Part shown: one piece after another, positions 37,301 through 49,056 of the stretch
Layout of the letters: every line of letters begins with the position of its first letter
Position numbering within the stretch: position 1 is the first letter of the stretch
Assembly (NCBI GenBank): GCA_035582835.1
Contig: JAYKAV010002915.1
Location: 188,929 to 252,928, forward strand
Length of the DNA stretch: 64,000 nucleotides
Direction: 5' to 3'
Source of the DNA: Phoebastria nigripes
Lineage: Eukaryota > Chordata > Aves > Procellariiformes > Diomedeidae
Program-made: the position numbers and the translations under genes
The notes under the pieces: generated by a model
The model's input: only the letters and a program-made list of their open reading frames with translations
Told to the model about the DNA's origin: nothing
Databases searched by the model: none

Positions 37301-40300
37301 TAGCAGGGGATGGAGCCCCCTGTGATCCTGCTGACCTTCGGGGAGCCGGGGATAATTTTGCAGCATTGTAAAATTGGGGGATTTTGCAGCATTGCGGGGA
37401 GCAAAATGCCAGCGAGGTGTCCGCATTGGGGTCTGGGAGCTGCCAACTCCTCGGGGAGCCACAAGGGATGCCCAGGGAGCTCAGGCTTGGATTAGCAAGC
37501 AACAACATTTCTTGCTACGACATTTTTTGAGAGCTGTTTTACCTTCGCCAGCTCCCAGTTGATGGAGGATGAAGAGCTCCCTCCAGAGCCCCCAGCCCTT
37601 CCCAGGCAGCCCCAGGTCCTGCCTGCGGTGGGGGCTGCCTGGCAGATCTGGTCCCTGCTCAGGGAGGCAGGGGGGCCAGATGTGGGGCTGGGGGATGCCC
37701 ACTAGCTCTGCCCCATAGCTGCTGGCCTGACCCAGCCCCTTTGGTCTAAGCGCTGCCAGAAGCGGGAGCTGAGGCTGTCTGGGTTGCCTGTCCCTGCCTG
37801 CTGATGGACCAGCTGTGGGGGAGCTGGGACATCCCTGGGGCAGGGATCCCTCCAGCCCCATAGCAGAGCACAGGCACCCCAGCTGCACCCAAGTTTGCCC
37901 TCAGTGCCCACAGGCAGCATCTCTGCTCTCCATCCCCACCCTGGGCTGCAATCCCCCCGCAGGCAGGCGTGCAGGCAGGAAGGGGTGAGCATGCGTGGGG
38001 AGTGAACCCGCAAGTGGATGCTGAGGCTGCTCACTGGGGGGGCCGCTGTCTGTCTGTCCATCTGTCTGGGCGAGAGGAAGGACTGGAGGTGACGCGGTGC
38101 CTGCAGGAAGTCTGCTTGCCCCACCATCCGCCCGGCAGCAGTGAACCCGCTCACCTCTAGCATGGCAGCGGGGCTTTTGTGTAAGCTGGGATCCTGACTG
38201 TCCCCCACGTCCCACCCCCNGTGACAAGCTCCCATGTGCGGCGGCTGGTGCAGGAGTGCCACGCTGCCNCTGCTGGGTCTGTGCCTTCCCCGGCTGGTGC
38301 CCGTTCCCTGTCTTGGCACACCTTCTGCCCTCTCCTCTTTCCAACCCAAGTGGGAGATTTGCAAATGAGCTGAACAAGTGAGGGGGTGATGGGAGCCTGA
38401 GAGGCAGCAAGTGTGAAGGGATGGGTGTTTAGAGCACACAGGACCAAGCAGCATCCCCAAAAGGATGGAGGAATCCCCTTCCCTTGCAGCAACTACCCTA
38501 CATCCCTGCATCACAACCACCCTCCCTGTATCCTCATCTGCCCTGGAGCTGCTTTCTGGACAATGAAAGCTTTCGCTGCTGTTTGTTTGAGAGCCATTTG
38601 GCTCTGCTGGCCCCTAAGGGGGCAGGGATTTGGCCAACTGGCAGCAGAATGGCTTTACTATCAGAGTGCAACAGCACGTCAGGATGGGTTGCATCTGCAG
38701 AGCCCGGGATCCTGGTTGCCTCCATGTCCCCAAATTGCTCTCAGGATGGAGAGGCTCTAGCAAGAGNCCAGCTTGGCACAAACCCTGGCTCTCCGAACTG
38801 CCCCCACTGAGCTGCTCTTCCAACAGGCAGCCCCGACTGCCCAGGGACTGAATGCCTCCTGGGGCAGCTTGGCATGAACGCCGCCTCCTGCATGTAGGCA
38901 AATGCGGAGCCTTGCAAACACCACCCTGCCCGACCCCGTGCAGCCCAGGCTGCCCGGCAGTGCTACAGACAGGGGCCAGGCACACTGAGCTTTGTGCTGG
39001 AGGCACTTTCTATCCTCTTTCCTGGCTCTGAAGGGCCTGCAGGGCAGGCTGGGGCTGGGTGGAGAGGGCTCGATCCTGTCACCAGCTGATTTGGCCAGGC
39101 TGCACACTCTGCCCCCTCCAGAGAGTTGGGTGGGGGGGCTGCAGCACAGACATGGGCTTGGATCCTCGCTGGATGGTGCGGTCATCCCAAAGGGGCTTGC
39201 ACCATGGCTGTGGCACCAATCAGCCTGGGGGTGGTTGGAACCCGTCAGTGCCACACAGCAGAACTGCTGAGCCAAGCCCTGAGCTCATGCTAAGACACTG
39301 CAGAGCCACCTGACAGGTGACGTCTTCCACCTTCCCCGGAAAAATCTGGTGTAAGGCTGCAGCCGCGAAGTGACAGGCGCTGTTCGTCACACCATGGCCT
39401 CTCTGCCAGCCCCTGTTGCCCAAGCTTTGCCTCATCTCGCTGGCATCTGAGCTCACTTCCCCCAGCTCCCTGCTCTGCAGCCAGACCAGGTCTGCCTGGA
39501 AACCCCATGACTCTGGGGNTGGCCAGGGCATGGGGCTAGCAGAGCACAGGGCTGGCAGGGTCCCCGTGCGTGGGGCTGGGCGACACAAGTGTAGGGCAAA
39601 ATGGGCAAGGACTTGGGGATGAAGATGCAGCTGAATGGGTGACGGAGCAAACCATCCCACAGCCGCGTTCAAGCCCATGGCTGCAGTGCTCCAAAGGGAC
39701 CGCAACGTCCCTGCAGGGCTTGGATGTGTCCTCGGCTGCTCCCTGTGCAGGCAGTCCTGGTCCCTGGGAGGTCCCTGCTCTGTATCACGCCCTGTCGACA
39801 TCTCTCCCCACCTCAAAAGGTTGAATGAGTTGTAGGGTTCCCATGGAAAATATGAGTCTGGGCTTCCCTGCCCGCGTGGGGAGGTTTCGTGGTGACTCAG
39901 TGGCTGGTAACCAGGGCAGCAGCACACAAACAGGCAGCGCTGAGCACGCCGGGGGCGAGGGGATCCCAGCCGGACTGGGGCCAGGAGAGGAGGGGCCGTG
40001 GGGACCCAGGGGAGCTGGTGGTGGTTCCTGGCCCCTTCGCCGGGGGTGAGCATGGGGATAAGGAGAGACTCAGGGTGTCTAAGAACCCAGCCTTGGGCTC
40101 TGCTCAGAGACAGGTGGAGGTCCAGAGCCTATTTGAGAAACCCCAAGGAGAAGATCTCAGGGGAGCAAACTGAAGGCTTTCAGGAGCCTGCTGCTGCCAT
40201 GTCCTGGCGTGGGCAGAGTGGAGCTTCCCTAGGAGAGTCCCCGGCTTTCCCAGCTGAGATGCTGCAGCCCTGGGGAGAGGCTGGGGTTTTGGGTGCAGTT

Positions 40301-43300
40301 TCTCCGCTGGTCCTTTGGTTGGATGTTTTCAGTGGGTGGCAATGGGCAGAAATAGGACAGCTGCGACTTTTGGTCCTTTCCCTGACTTCTCAGGAAAACT
40401 GCTCCTGAAAAACATCACACCACAGCCCCTGGCCCTGCCTCTTCCAAGAGTCCTCTGTGCACAAACAGATCAGCTTGTAAAANGCCTTTAACAAGTTTCC
40501 ACATTGGGAACTATGTAGAGAGCGGTCCTGGGCACCCCGTGCGCCTGCCACGGGGCTGTGGGCAGGGAAGATGCCAGAGGACCAAAGGAAAAGAGGGTAG
40601 CAAAGGCTTTAGTGCCCAGGTGGCAATTGTTTATAGGGAAGGGTGACAGTCCTGTCGCGCAGGAGGTGGCTGTGCACCACTGAGCAGCCCCCTGCCCCCT
40701 GCCGAAACTGCCTCGCCCAGCATCCTGTGCCTGGCTGTGCCGTGGCTCTGCCGCCGGTCTGGGCTGCAGAACAAGGCTGTTTGTTTTATTCTGTGCATGA
40801 ATTTGAGATGAAAAAAGGAGCAGAGGGGGGCAGTTAAGTGCCACCAGGCAGAATCGGTGGTGCACCAGACACATGGCCCTTCTTGGCTTGCCCTGGCCAA
40901 CATAGCTCTGGAGCAGCTGCAGAGACTGACCGTCAGCAGGGGATGACGCAGAGGAGTTGGCTTCATTGGGGATGCTCCTGTGGGATTTCACAGCCAGATG
41001 TGGGATCGTACAGCTGCCTGGAGCAGGGCAAGGTGCTGCCTTGCTTGCAGAGCCCACTGTGGGCTGCTCCGGACCAGGATTTGGGTACACAAGTAGTTAG
41101 CATGAGCCAAGCGTAGGTTTTTAGGTCTGGTACCCCCTGCAGCCTTTCTGTAGACTGCAAGAATAAGATGTCAGATCCCTTGGTGCTCGAGGCTGTGGAG
41201 CTGGGGTGAAGGCTCTGGTTGACCATGTCTGAGCCCCCCACTGTACTTTCTGGCCCTGGAGAAGCCTGCAAACATCCAAGGGGAGCTGGTACTGGCTCGG
41301 TGCCCTGGCTGACAGCACCCACCTGCCTTGTTTTTCTTTTGAGCTGTATCACATCGCAACCTGTCACGACAGCCCTGCGGTGGTGATGGGCTGAGAGGGG
41401 AGGGGGCAGCGGTGCCATTGGTACGGCCCTGTCGGATGAAGGCAATGAGCTGTAAATGTGGGACAGGCACATGGANCATTGTGTCCAGTGGAGGTGGACA
41501 TGTGCTGGGGACAGGTGGCTCGGGGGGGGTCTGTGCGCCCTGCCAAGCGGAGGGACCCCTGGGGTGCCTGCCTGGGAAGGCTGGGGCAGGACACCCTCCG
41601 GGCAGTGCTGATGTGTGTCTGGCTCTGCAAGGGAGAGGGGCACGTCAGGACAGCCCAGCCCCTGAGACTGGCCTGGTGTCGGAGATGGGGTTGGTGGGAA
41701 GAGGGGTCCTCCGGTGGCGTGGAGCAGGAAGGGAGAGCAAGAATCTGAAAAAGAGACTTTTATGTAATCTGAGTTTAACAGAAGGGGATTAGCATTCACT
41801 GGGAGACACCATGAGCAGGTCAGGAGAGTTGATCCCTGGGAGGCAGAGGGCAATTCGCTCTATCTATACCCAGCTTACCCCATTCCTGCTCCCCTGGCTC
41901 ATGAACCCCTGACAGCCTCCAGCTTGACATCTCCCCTGGGTGCTTCAACAACGGAGTGGGATTAACCTGAGGGCACTGGGAAGCATTTCACTAGTGGAGA
42001 GGATGCTTCGGGGAAGCAGGGTCCCTGCCAGCTGCCCCAGCGTGCCCAGGATGGAAAGGGAAGGCAGGCAGAGGGAGCCTGGACAGAGGTGGCTATGCCT
42101 GAGTTACCATCACTCGCATAGCGGTGACACACNGGGGGTGACACCCCATCTCCGAGCCTGAACATGCTAAGCGTGACCCAGGCTCCACGTCCCGCTACCT
42201 GATGGGCACGTTGGGAAAGCTAGAGATGCCCAGGCATGGTGAGAGGGTGATCGGGGAAGTCATGTCCTCGTCCTGGCCAGGGGCCAGGGGGGGCTGGGGC
42301 CAGTGGCCAGCACTGAGTCATGGCCAGGAGAGGCTGGAGCCGCGCTGGCCAGTGGACCACGGGCTGCTGACGTCACACTCACCCCATTTTGCGGGAGCAT
42401 GCAGAAAGTGCTGAGCTGTCGCCACAGCAACAGCTGTTTTCCTGCGCAGCCCCAGGGGAATCATACTCCCACGGGATGTATTTTCTTGGGCTGGTCCCTC
42501 CGCTTGCCCACCCCTACCCTTGCATGCACTCCTATGTCTTCCTCACAGTACNGAATGGGCTGAGTGGGCAATGGTGGGTTATTTTAGGACTTTTTGAGCT
42601 ATTTTGGGCAGTGGCTGTGAGACACTGTGGGCAGGCGGGAAGGGCCAGGCTTTGGTTTCTGCTATCAGAGCAACACTTGGGTTGGGGATGGGGATGGCTG
42701 GGGCAGGGCAGGGTGGAGGAAAGCCCTGGGATGTCCACAGAAAGCAGCTGAAGGAGAGCCCAGGGAGCTGCCGTGGTCAGGAGGGCTGGGAGGATGCGCG
42801 TGGCTGTGCAGCGTGGCGGAGAGCTGGAGTGGAGCGCTGGAGAGGCTCCCGGATCCCCCAGGAACACCGCCCCAGAGGCAAGGGCTGCGGGATCAGCTGC
42901 AGCAGACCAGCAACGTTGGCCACTCCCCACCGGATTCAGCAGCCATCCTGCCAACAAGGAACCGTGGTGCTGTGGAGAANGCCCTTGCAGGGCAGCCCAG
43001 GGTTTTGGGATTGTTTTACAGACCCTTCCCTTCCCGCAGCCTGAGTATCAAAGGAGATGTAGCTGAACACAGCTACGGTGCCTGTCCAGAGACTGGGGGG
43101 ACTTGTGCTGCGGACACCATGCCAGCATGCCACCCAGCCTCACCTGTGCCTCAGTTTCCCCACTAATCCTGTCCTCATCCATGCACTGTGTGAGGATGAG
43201 GGTGCAGACTGGGAACACCGAGGCAGAGCAGGGGGCAGAGGTTGCTCAGAGGGTTTGTTCTCAGCCTCCCTCACTCTGGTGGGCTTGTGGTGGCACCGGT

Positions 43301-45853
43301 GACACTTCTGTCCCCAAAGCCCCAGGGCTGAGCAGACTGAGCGGGGAGCAGCACGCCTCCGAAGAGCCCTTTCATCTCAGCACCCCTCCTCAGCAGGCAG
43401 AGCTTCCCACACACAGGCAGAAGCTGCCTGCTCTCCCACCCTGCAAGCACCCACCTGGCTCCAGCACCCACTACCCAGCACCCAGGACACCTACAAAGCT
43501 CCTTGACAAACACTCCCCAGCACTATTGGTCCTTAATTTATCCCATGGCTGCAGCCCACCGCCACCAAGCCCTGCCATGCACGGTGCTGCGCAGCTGCAT
43601 GGCACCGTGGCTGCCGTGCTGCCTTGCTGCCTTGCCGCAGGCGCCATTTGCTGTTGCTCGACTGCTTCCACCCAAGTGCTTCCCCTGGGTGCTGGGATGT
43701 GGGTGGCTGCTTTGTTCAGCCCCTTTCTTTCTCTGCTCAACTCGTTCCACGTTCAGGAAATGCGCAGTTTTCACTTTTGGTCTGGTAGAAAAGCCGTGGT
43801 TTGCCTGCTCAGCTCCAGCCATGGATTAAAACCATTGTGGAGGAAGGGGAGGTGCCATCGCCTCCGTCCCACCAACACCTGCAAGGACGGAGCAGCCAGG
43901 CCACATGGCATGGCTCTTCTCTCCTGCCACGTGCTGCCCTGGCACCAGGCATGAGCAAGCTAGTCGGCTGGTCCCAAAACACCCCCTCTTTGTGAGGCCG
44001 CGGGGTTTCCCCCCAGCCGGAGCCTCCAGAGCTCAGCTCCCCAAGCAGGTACGCCTGGCTGGGCAGGCTGGGCCAGGTCTGTGCCAGCGTGGGCTGGGCA
44101 CAGCTTCCCAGCAGAGCTTTGTTAAGGGTAAACCCATTGTGCAGGGAAGGAAAAATAGAGGCGGAGGAGCCTGCTTTGATGAATTTTTCTCTCTCCCTCT
44201 CTCATTTTCTTTGTCAAGCCAGATGTTTTCATGGCTGAGGACCAAGTAATCCAAAGAAAGTTTGTCTTTTCAGCACAAAGTCAACACTTAATGGCAAACA
44301 AGCCTGCTACGATGAAGATTGTGGAGCAAGAAATATCCCCCGGGGTCTGCAAGCACCAGCCCCAGTGCGTGGGCTGTGAACAAGCCCCTGGGGTCCTGTT
44401 CCAGCATTGTGGAGCTGAAGGCTGGGGAAACCCAGCACCTGTGTCCGCAACAGCCTTCCCCTCTGCGCTTCTGCGTCTCTGCCTGCCCTGCTACAGGCTT
44501 CTTGGTGGCATCTGGATGAAAGCAGCCACCTGGAGAAGCCCAGAGACATCCATCTCCCCTCCCTCATGGAGGGCATGGTGCCAGGGGCTGTGCCGGAGGC
44601 TGTGGGCATCACCAGATGCCAGGGGCGAGGCAGGAGAGCAGCGACTCATTTCTCAGCCCTGAGGATTTTTGCACTGTGTTTGCTGAGCTGCTATTCCAGG
44701 CAGGCCAAGAAGTGGCTTGGTTTCCAAGAAACCCCAATGGCATGAGCTCCACCAGCCAGGCATGCAAGGGGATGCGTGCCAGCTGCTAGCTGAGAGAGCC
44801 GGCGGCAGGACAGGGGCATAGCCATGCCACGGGCACAGCTGACAAAGGGTGAGGGACTGCACAGCATCAAAATTAAGTAAGGAAAAAAGAAGCTGCCAGG
44901 CTGATCCTGCTAGGAGGGGGTGAAGCAACCTGAAACAACCTGCTTTGGAACAGCACACCTGGGACTGCTTCTGCCTCCCCGTGTGAGCCTGGGCACATCC
45001 CTCCCCAGGGCCTCTCCTGTGCTCAGCGGGGGTCCAGCAAGCTCCCGCTCCGAAAGGAGAAGCCATTCCTCGCTGGCCCTGGCATGAGCGCGGGAGTGGG
45101 TGGCAGGGCCAGCTGCACGCAAGGGGGCATGCTGGGCACCGCACGGCCACCGCGCTGCCAGCTGCCCTTGTGCATGCTCCTCCCGCTCCTGCCCCGGCTG
45201 TGTAAACAAGTCCTGGGAATGAGGATCTGAGTCATCCACTGGCTCAAAAACACCCAAACATGGTAACAGGCCGAGCAACAACTCTGGCAAGGCTGGACTG
45301 GAGCTCGGCGGGTGTCCAGGCATGGAAGTGGTTGTGGCAGGGGTGCGGTGCCCGTGCATCGCTGGCGTTCGGCAGGACCCTGCACTGGGGGGATGCAGCA
45401 GCCCTTCCCGGGGGCACATCCAGGCAGAGTCATCCGGTGGCACAGCACGGGTGCCTTGAGGCACTCCTGCATCNCACTGCTGTAAGGTACCCAGCTGGGC
45501 ACAGACCAGGAGGGCCTGATCCTGCCAGCGCTGCTGCACACGCACAGCCCTGGGCACGCATCTTTTGTCAGCCCCTGCAATGCGAGCAGCGGCTTCAAAA
45601 TATGTTCCCTTTCCAGGGAGGGGTACAACAGACATGATGAATATTATCTACATGGCAAACACCTGAAGAGACCAGCTTTAAAGAAAAAATAAGCCCTATT
45701 CTGCATGACTTTCTTCATTAGCAGCACGACACTGCTGGGGGCAGAAGCTTATTGGGTGCCTCAAGGCATCTTGATCTGGAGATCCAGAGTTTAGAGGGTC
45801 AAAGCAAGGTAGGGGAGGGTCCAGAGTGAGATCCAGCTGGCTAGCTCCAGCTC
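28341..45853. other. Intergenic, no gene recognised
   Basis: About 17 kb of GC-rich DNA with many overlapping GC-driven frames. I checked the longer ones (for example 30375-30944 plus and 37702-38520 minus) for familiar motifs and found none. A MEF2-like CTAAAAATAA lies at 32084-32093. Alternating TATATATATA occurs near 37016-37025. Isolated Ns recur through the region. Confidence 0.5.
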
Positions 45854-45863
45854 CTAAAAATAG
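45854..45863 (+). promoter_or_regulatory. MEF2-consensus site in an AT-richer pocket
   Basis: CTAAAAATAG matches the MEF2 consensus. It sits in a locally AT-rich island (about 45630-46110) that contrasts with the surrounding GC-rich DNA. Such pockets are often conserved non-coding elements, but conservation cannot be seen here. Confidence 0.25.
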
Positions 45864-46118
45864 GGGGCACAGCACATAGCTTTCAGCCCAGAGGTCCTCC
45901 CCACCAGGCTTCCTTCACGCTAGTCAAGCATCATCTGTGGGATCTTTGAGACCTGAAAATTGGGGGATTCCCAAAAGAAACAAAGTTAGCAGAAGCACAG
46001 TGCCTGTTCCCAGGTTTATGGCTTCAGTTAAAAATAATCAGTCCTGATGCAAAAATTAAGCTTGAAACAGGAAGAATATGTTCTGGTTTTAATGTGTCTG
46101 GGAGCTGATCCCTCTTAG

Positions 46119-46160
46119 AAGTGGTTTGGGCTGGAAAGTACCTTCAGCTTCTTCCTCGGC
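46119..46160 (-). mobile_element. Possible CR1 LINE 3'-end fragment
   Basis: GTGGTTTGGGCTGGAAAGTA followed by CCTTCAGCTTCTTCC resembles the reverse complement of the conserved avian CR1 3' end, read TGGTTTGGGTTGGAAGGGAC on this strand. The resemblance fades after about 40 bp, so this is a small, old fragment or a chance match. Confidence 0.35.
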
Positions 46161-49000
46161 CCANCCGGGCACTGGTGCCTTGGTCGGTACATGTGGGTAC
46201 ATGTGTTCCCCACTTCCAAATGATCTCTAACCAAGACATCTGGATGGGATGAGTGGGGGTTCAGGGTGCCTGGAAAACCCTGCCTTCGAGGGTGGCTCCT
46301 ACCCCAGTGATGAGGACCCATCTCTGAAAGCTGCCCTGGAGGAGACCACCCTGTGCTGCCCTGCCAGCTCCCGGGCTGATGGAGGGTGGCAGAAAGTATG
46401 AGAGCTGGTGGGCAGAGTGAGGCTGCTCAGAAGCAGCTTGCAGGCTCATGGGAGGAGGAGGAGGCTGAGGGCAGGCCTGCAGAGCTGGCTGAGCCACGGC
46501 AGTGGATACCCCGTCAGTGATGGGACCCATCCCAGTCATGGGGTGCAGTGGGAGAGGCTGGGAGCGGGGAGACCAGGCCAGCCCCAGGGTTCAGTTTCTC
46601 TCCCCTGCCTTCCCCATGAGTTTTCCAGCTCCATCAGTCCTGTTGCCCTGGGGAGGTAGGAAGGGAATGGCATTTTTGGCCTGGTGCCCGCTTGCCACAG
46701 CGATGGGAGCAGCAGGCAGAGAGCAGATGTGCTGGACTTATATAGAGTGCTGTGCCTGGCTCCTGGCACCCGGCTGGCCCAGATGCCGCAGGGATGAGCA
46801 CACTGGGTGGCTGGCCCGCGGCTGGGGGCGGATCAGACCGCTGGGAACCTCAAAGCACCCTCTGGGCCATGAAGCAATCCTGTCACCTTCCCATCCCCGG
46901 CTCCTGGCCCCTCTTGGCCGCTGGGGTCTGAGCTGAAGTGACCCCAGGGTGGTGGAAGGGGAGCAGGGGATGCTTCTTCCAGCCCTGGGCAGAAGCGGGT
47001 CTCCCCAAGGGATGGGCATGCTGGCTGCCAGACCCAGGTGCTGGTAAGGCACCCACGCGCTGCAGGGGCATTTTCTCTTCTTGCCCGAATTCCCGCCAGC
47101 CCTGGAAAAATCTAACCTGGCCCCAAGCCGGTGCCTGGATTAATTAGTATTACAGCTTTCCCATGGTGTGGCCGTGCTATTCTCAGCAGCCTCCGGCTGC
47201 CTAATCACATCCAGCATGTGTGCAGAGTCAGGCCCTGCTCGCAGCCTGCCCCTGCTCCGCAATGCTGGCGGTGCCCATGGCTCACCAGCAAGCAAAGCTT
47301 TTGTGCCGGGCAGATAGAGGGGAGGGGAGCTGGCAGAGATGACTGGGGTGGACTGGGAGCTGCTGGGATTCAGGACCAGGGAGGTCAGAATGTAGCTGGA
47401 TAGAAACTTTCCAACAAAGCTTGCCTTTTGATAGCAAGCACATTTTGTGCAGGGCTGGGATGTATCAGGAGAGCATTGGCGCTGCTGGCATTTTTGTATT
47501 GGGAAACAGAGAAGCAACGTGTCATTTTAACAGCTCTGACATGGCTGAGAGATCACAGCCTCAGTGATTCAAGTACTGGTGGGATACTCAACCCATGACC
47601 CTGGTGGAGAGTCTCCGTGCATGCTCACATGTCCCCGCATGCGTGCTCCTTCCCCCCTTGGCATGACGCTGCAGCGCCAGGGTGGCGGGGAGGGCTCCTG
47701 GGCAGACCCGCTGCTGCAGCAATCCCCATAGTGTAATCCAGGCCCAGCTCAGAGGAGGGATTTTCTCTCTGAGCTGAGAAGGACCTTCCTGCCTGCTGCG
47801 TGGCGACGCGGTGGCATTCAGCAGAAGATGTGTGAGCACTGTCACGGCTGTGTTGCATGCAGCAGGGAAGAGCTGGGGCTGGCCAGAAATGCTCCAGGGT
47901 GCTCCTGGGGCTCAGCCCTGCAGGGGACAGCAGTTGCCCAGCCCTGGGCTCTGGCTGCCTTGCTCCCCCACGGCATCCTGAAGGAAGCAGGCAGCCTGGG
48001 GCAAAGGCAGTGAGGGCAGAGCAGGAGGGATAGGTGGCCTTTGCTGGGTGCAGGCTGTCTGTGCTGGGTGTCTGTGTGCTTCTCATAGGTGTGAAATTAG
48101 GGNAGAGCGAGCAGTTATGGGAAGCTGGGGATTGTTTCCCTTTGCCCAGGGCAGCTGGTAAGCTTTTGGGCAATATTGGTTCCCAGGCACTGCTCCACCA
48201 TACCAGGAGATTTGGCACACCCGTCTCAGTCTCTAGTAGAGCTGGGAGCCCCAGCCATGCAGCAGGACCCCTCCGGGACCTGGAGGTTGAGGACAGGCAG
48301 GTGACATGGAGGGAGAGAGGCGTGCAGCATCCCTGCTTCAGCTTCCTGAAGGGACCAGAGCCCAGGCACTGCCAGCTGGGCTGGGCGCCAGCACTCACGG
48401 GGCTCAGCTCTCCAGCAGCACCGGCTCTGGCTGGAGAGGTGCTGCCACTAAGCCGCTGTTCCAGGGTAATTCCTGTCCCTCAGCAGCCCACAGACCAGAC
48501 CTGCTTACTGCACAAACCCCTAATTCCCTAATAATCTGTCCATTAATGGCAATCTTTGCTGGGGTGAGAGGAGAGCTGGAAAGCCAAGCGGTCCCTTCCC
48601 ATGAGCAAGGGCATCCTTCCTGGCAGAGGCAGAGCTCTGGCCAGTGACACCGGCCCTGGCTGTCTTCCAAATGACACCCTGCCAGGCCCCTGGGGATGGG
48701 GTGAGCTGCTGGCAGGGCACTCAGGAGTGACCCAGGGAAGAGGCACAGTCTCTGGATCAGCAGGGTGCTTTGGAGCTGTCAGTCTGTCTCCAGCCCCATC
48801 TGTCTGTCCTGTTCAATCCAGACACTAAGGCACCTGCAGGCAATAAAGCAGAGTCCTGGGTTGTCCGTCCCTGGAGAGACAAGCGCTTGCACAGTGTAGG
48901 TTCCCCTTCCCATTGCGCTTCCTGCCCTTGGGGCGGCAGTTTCTAAGTGGAAGATAATGGCAGTGATGCCAGAGATGATGCAACTGTAGCAAGCAGTAGC
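46161..49000. other. Intergenic, no gene recognised
   Basis: No gene or repeat family could be supported. A duplicated GGTACATGTG lies at about 46186-46206. Its second copy forms GGTACA-TG-TGTTCC, a receptor-like palindrome with a non-standard 2-bp spacer. Confidence 0.55.
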
Positions 49001-49056
49001 TGTTATTGTTACTGTTATTGTTATTGTTATTGTAATAACAATAATAACAATAATTA
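49001..49056. repeat. (TTATTG)n microsatellite forming an inverted repeat
   Basis: A TGTTATTGTTA-type run is followed directly by its near-perfect reverse complement, AATAACAATAATAACAAT. The two arms of about 17 to 20 bp leave almost no loop, so the tract could extrude as a hairpin or cruciform. It is conspicuous as an AT-only patch in GC-rich DNA. Confidence 0.85.
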
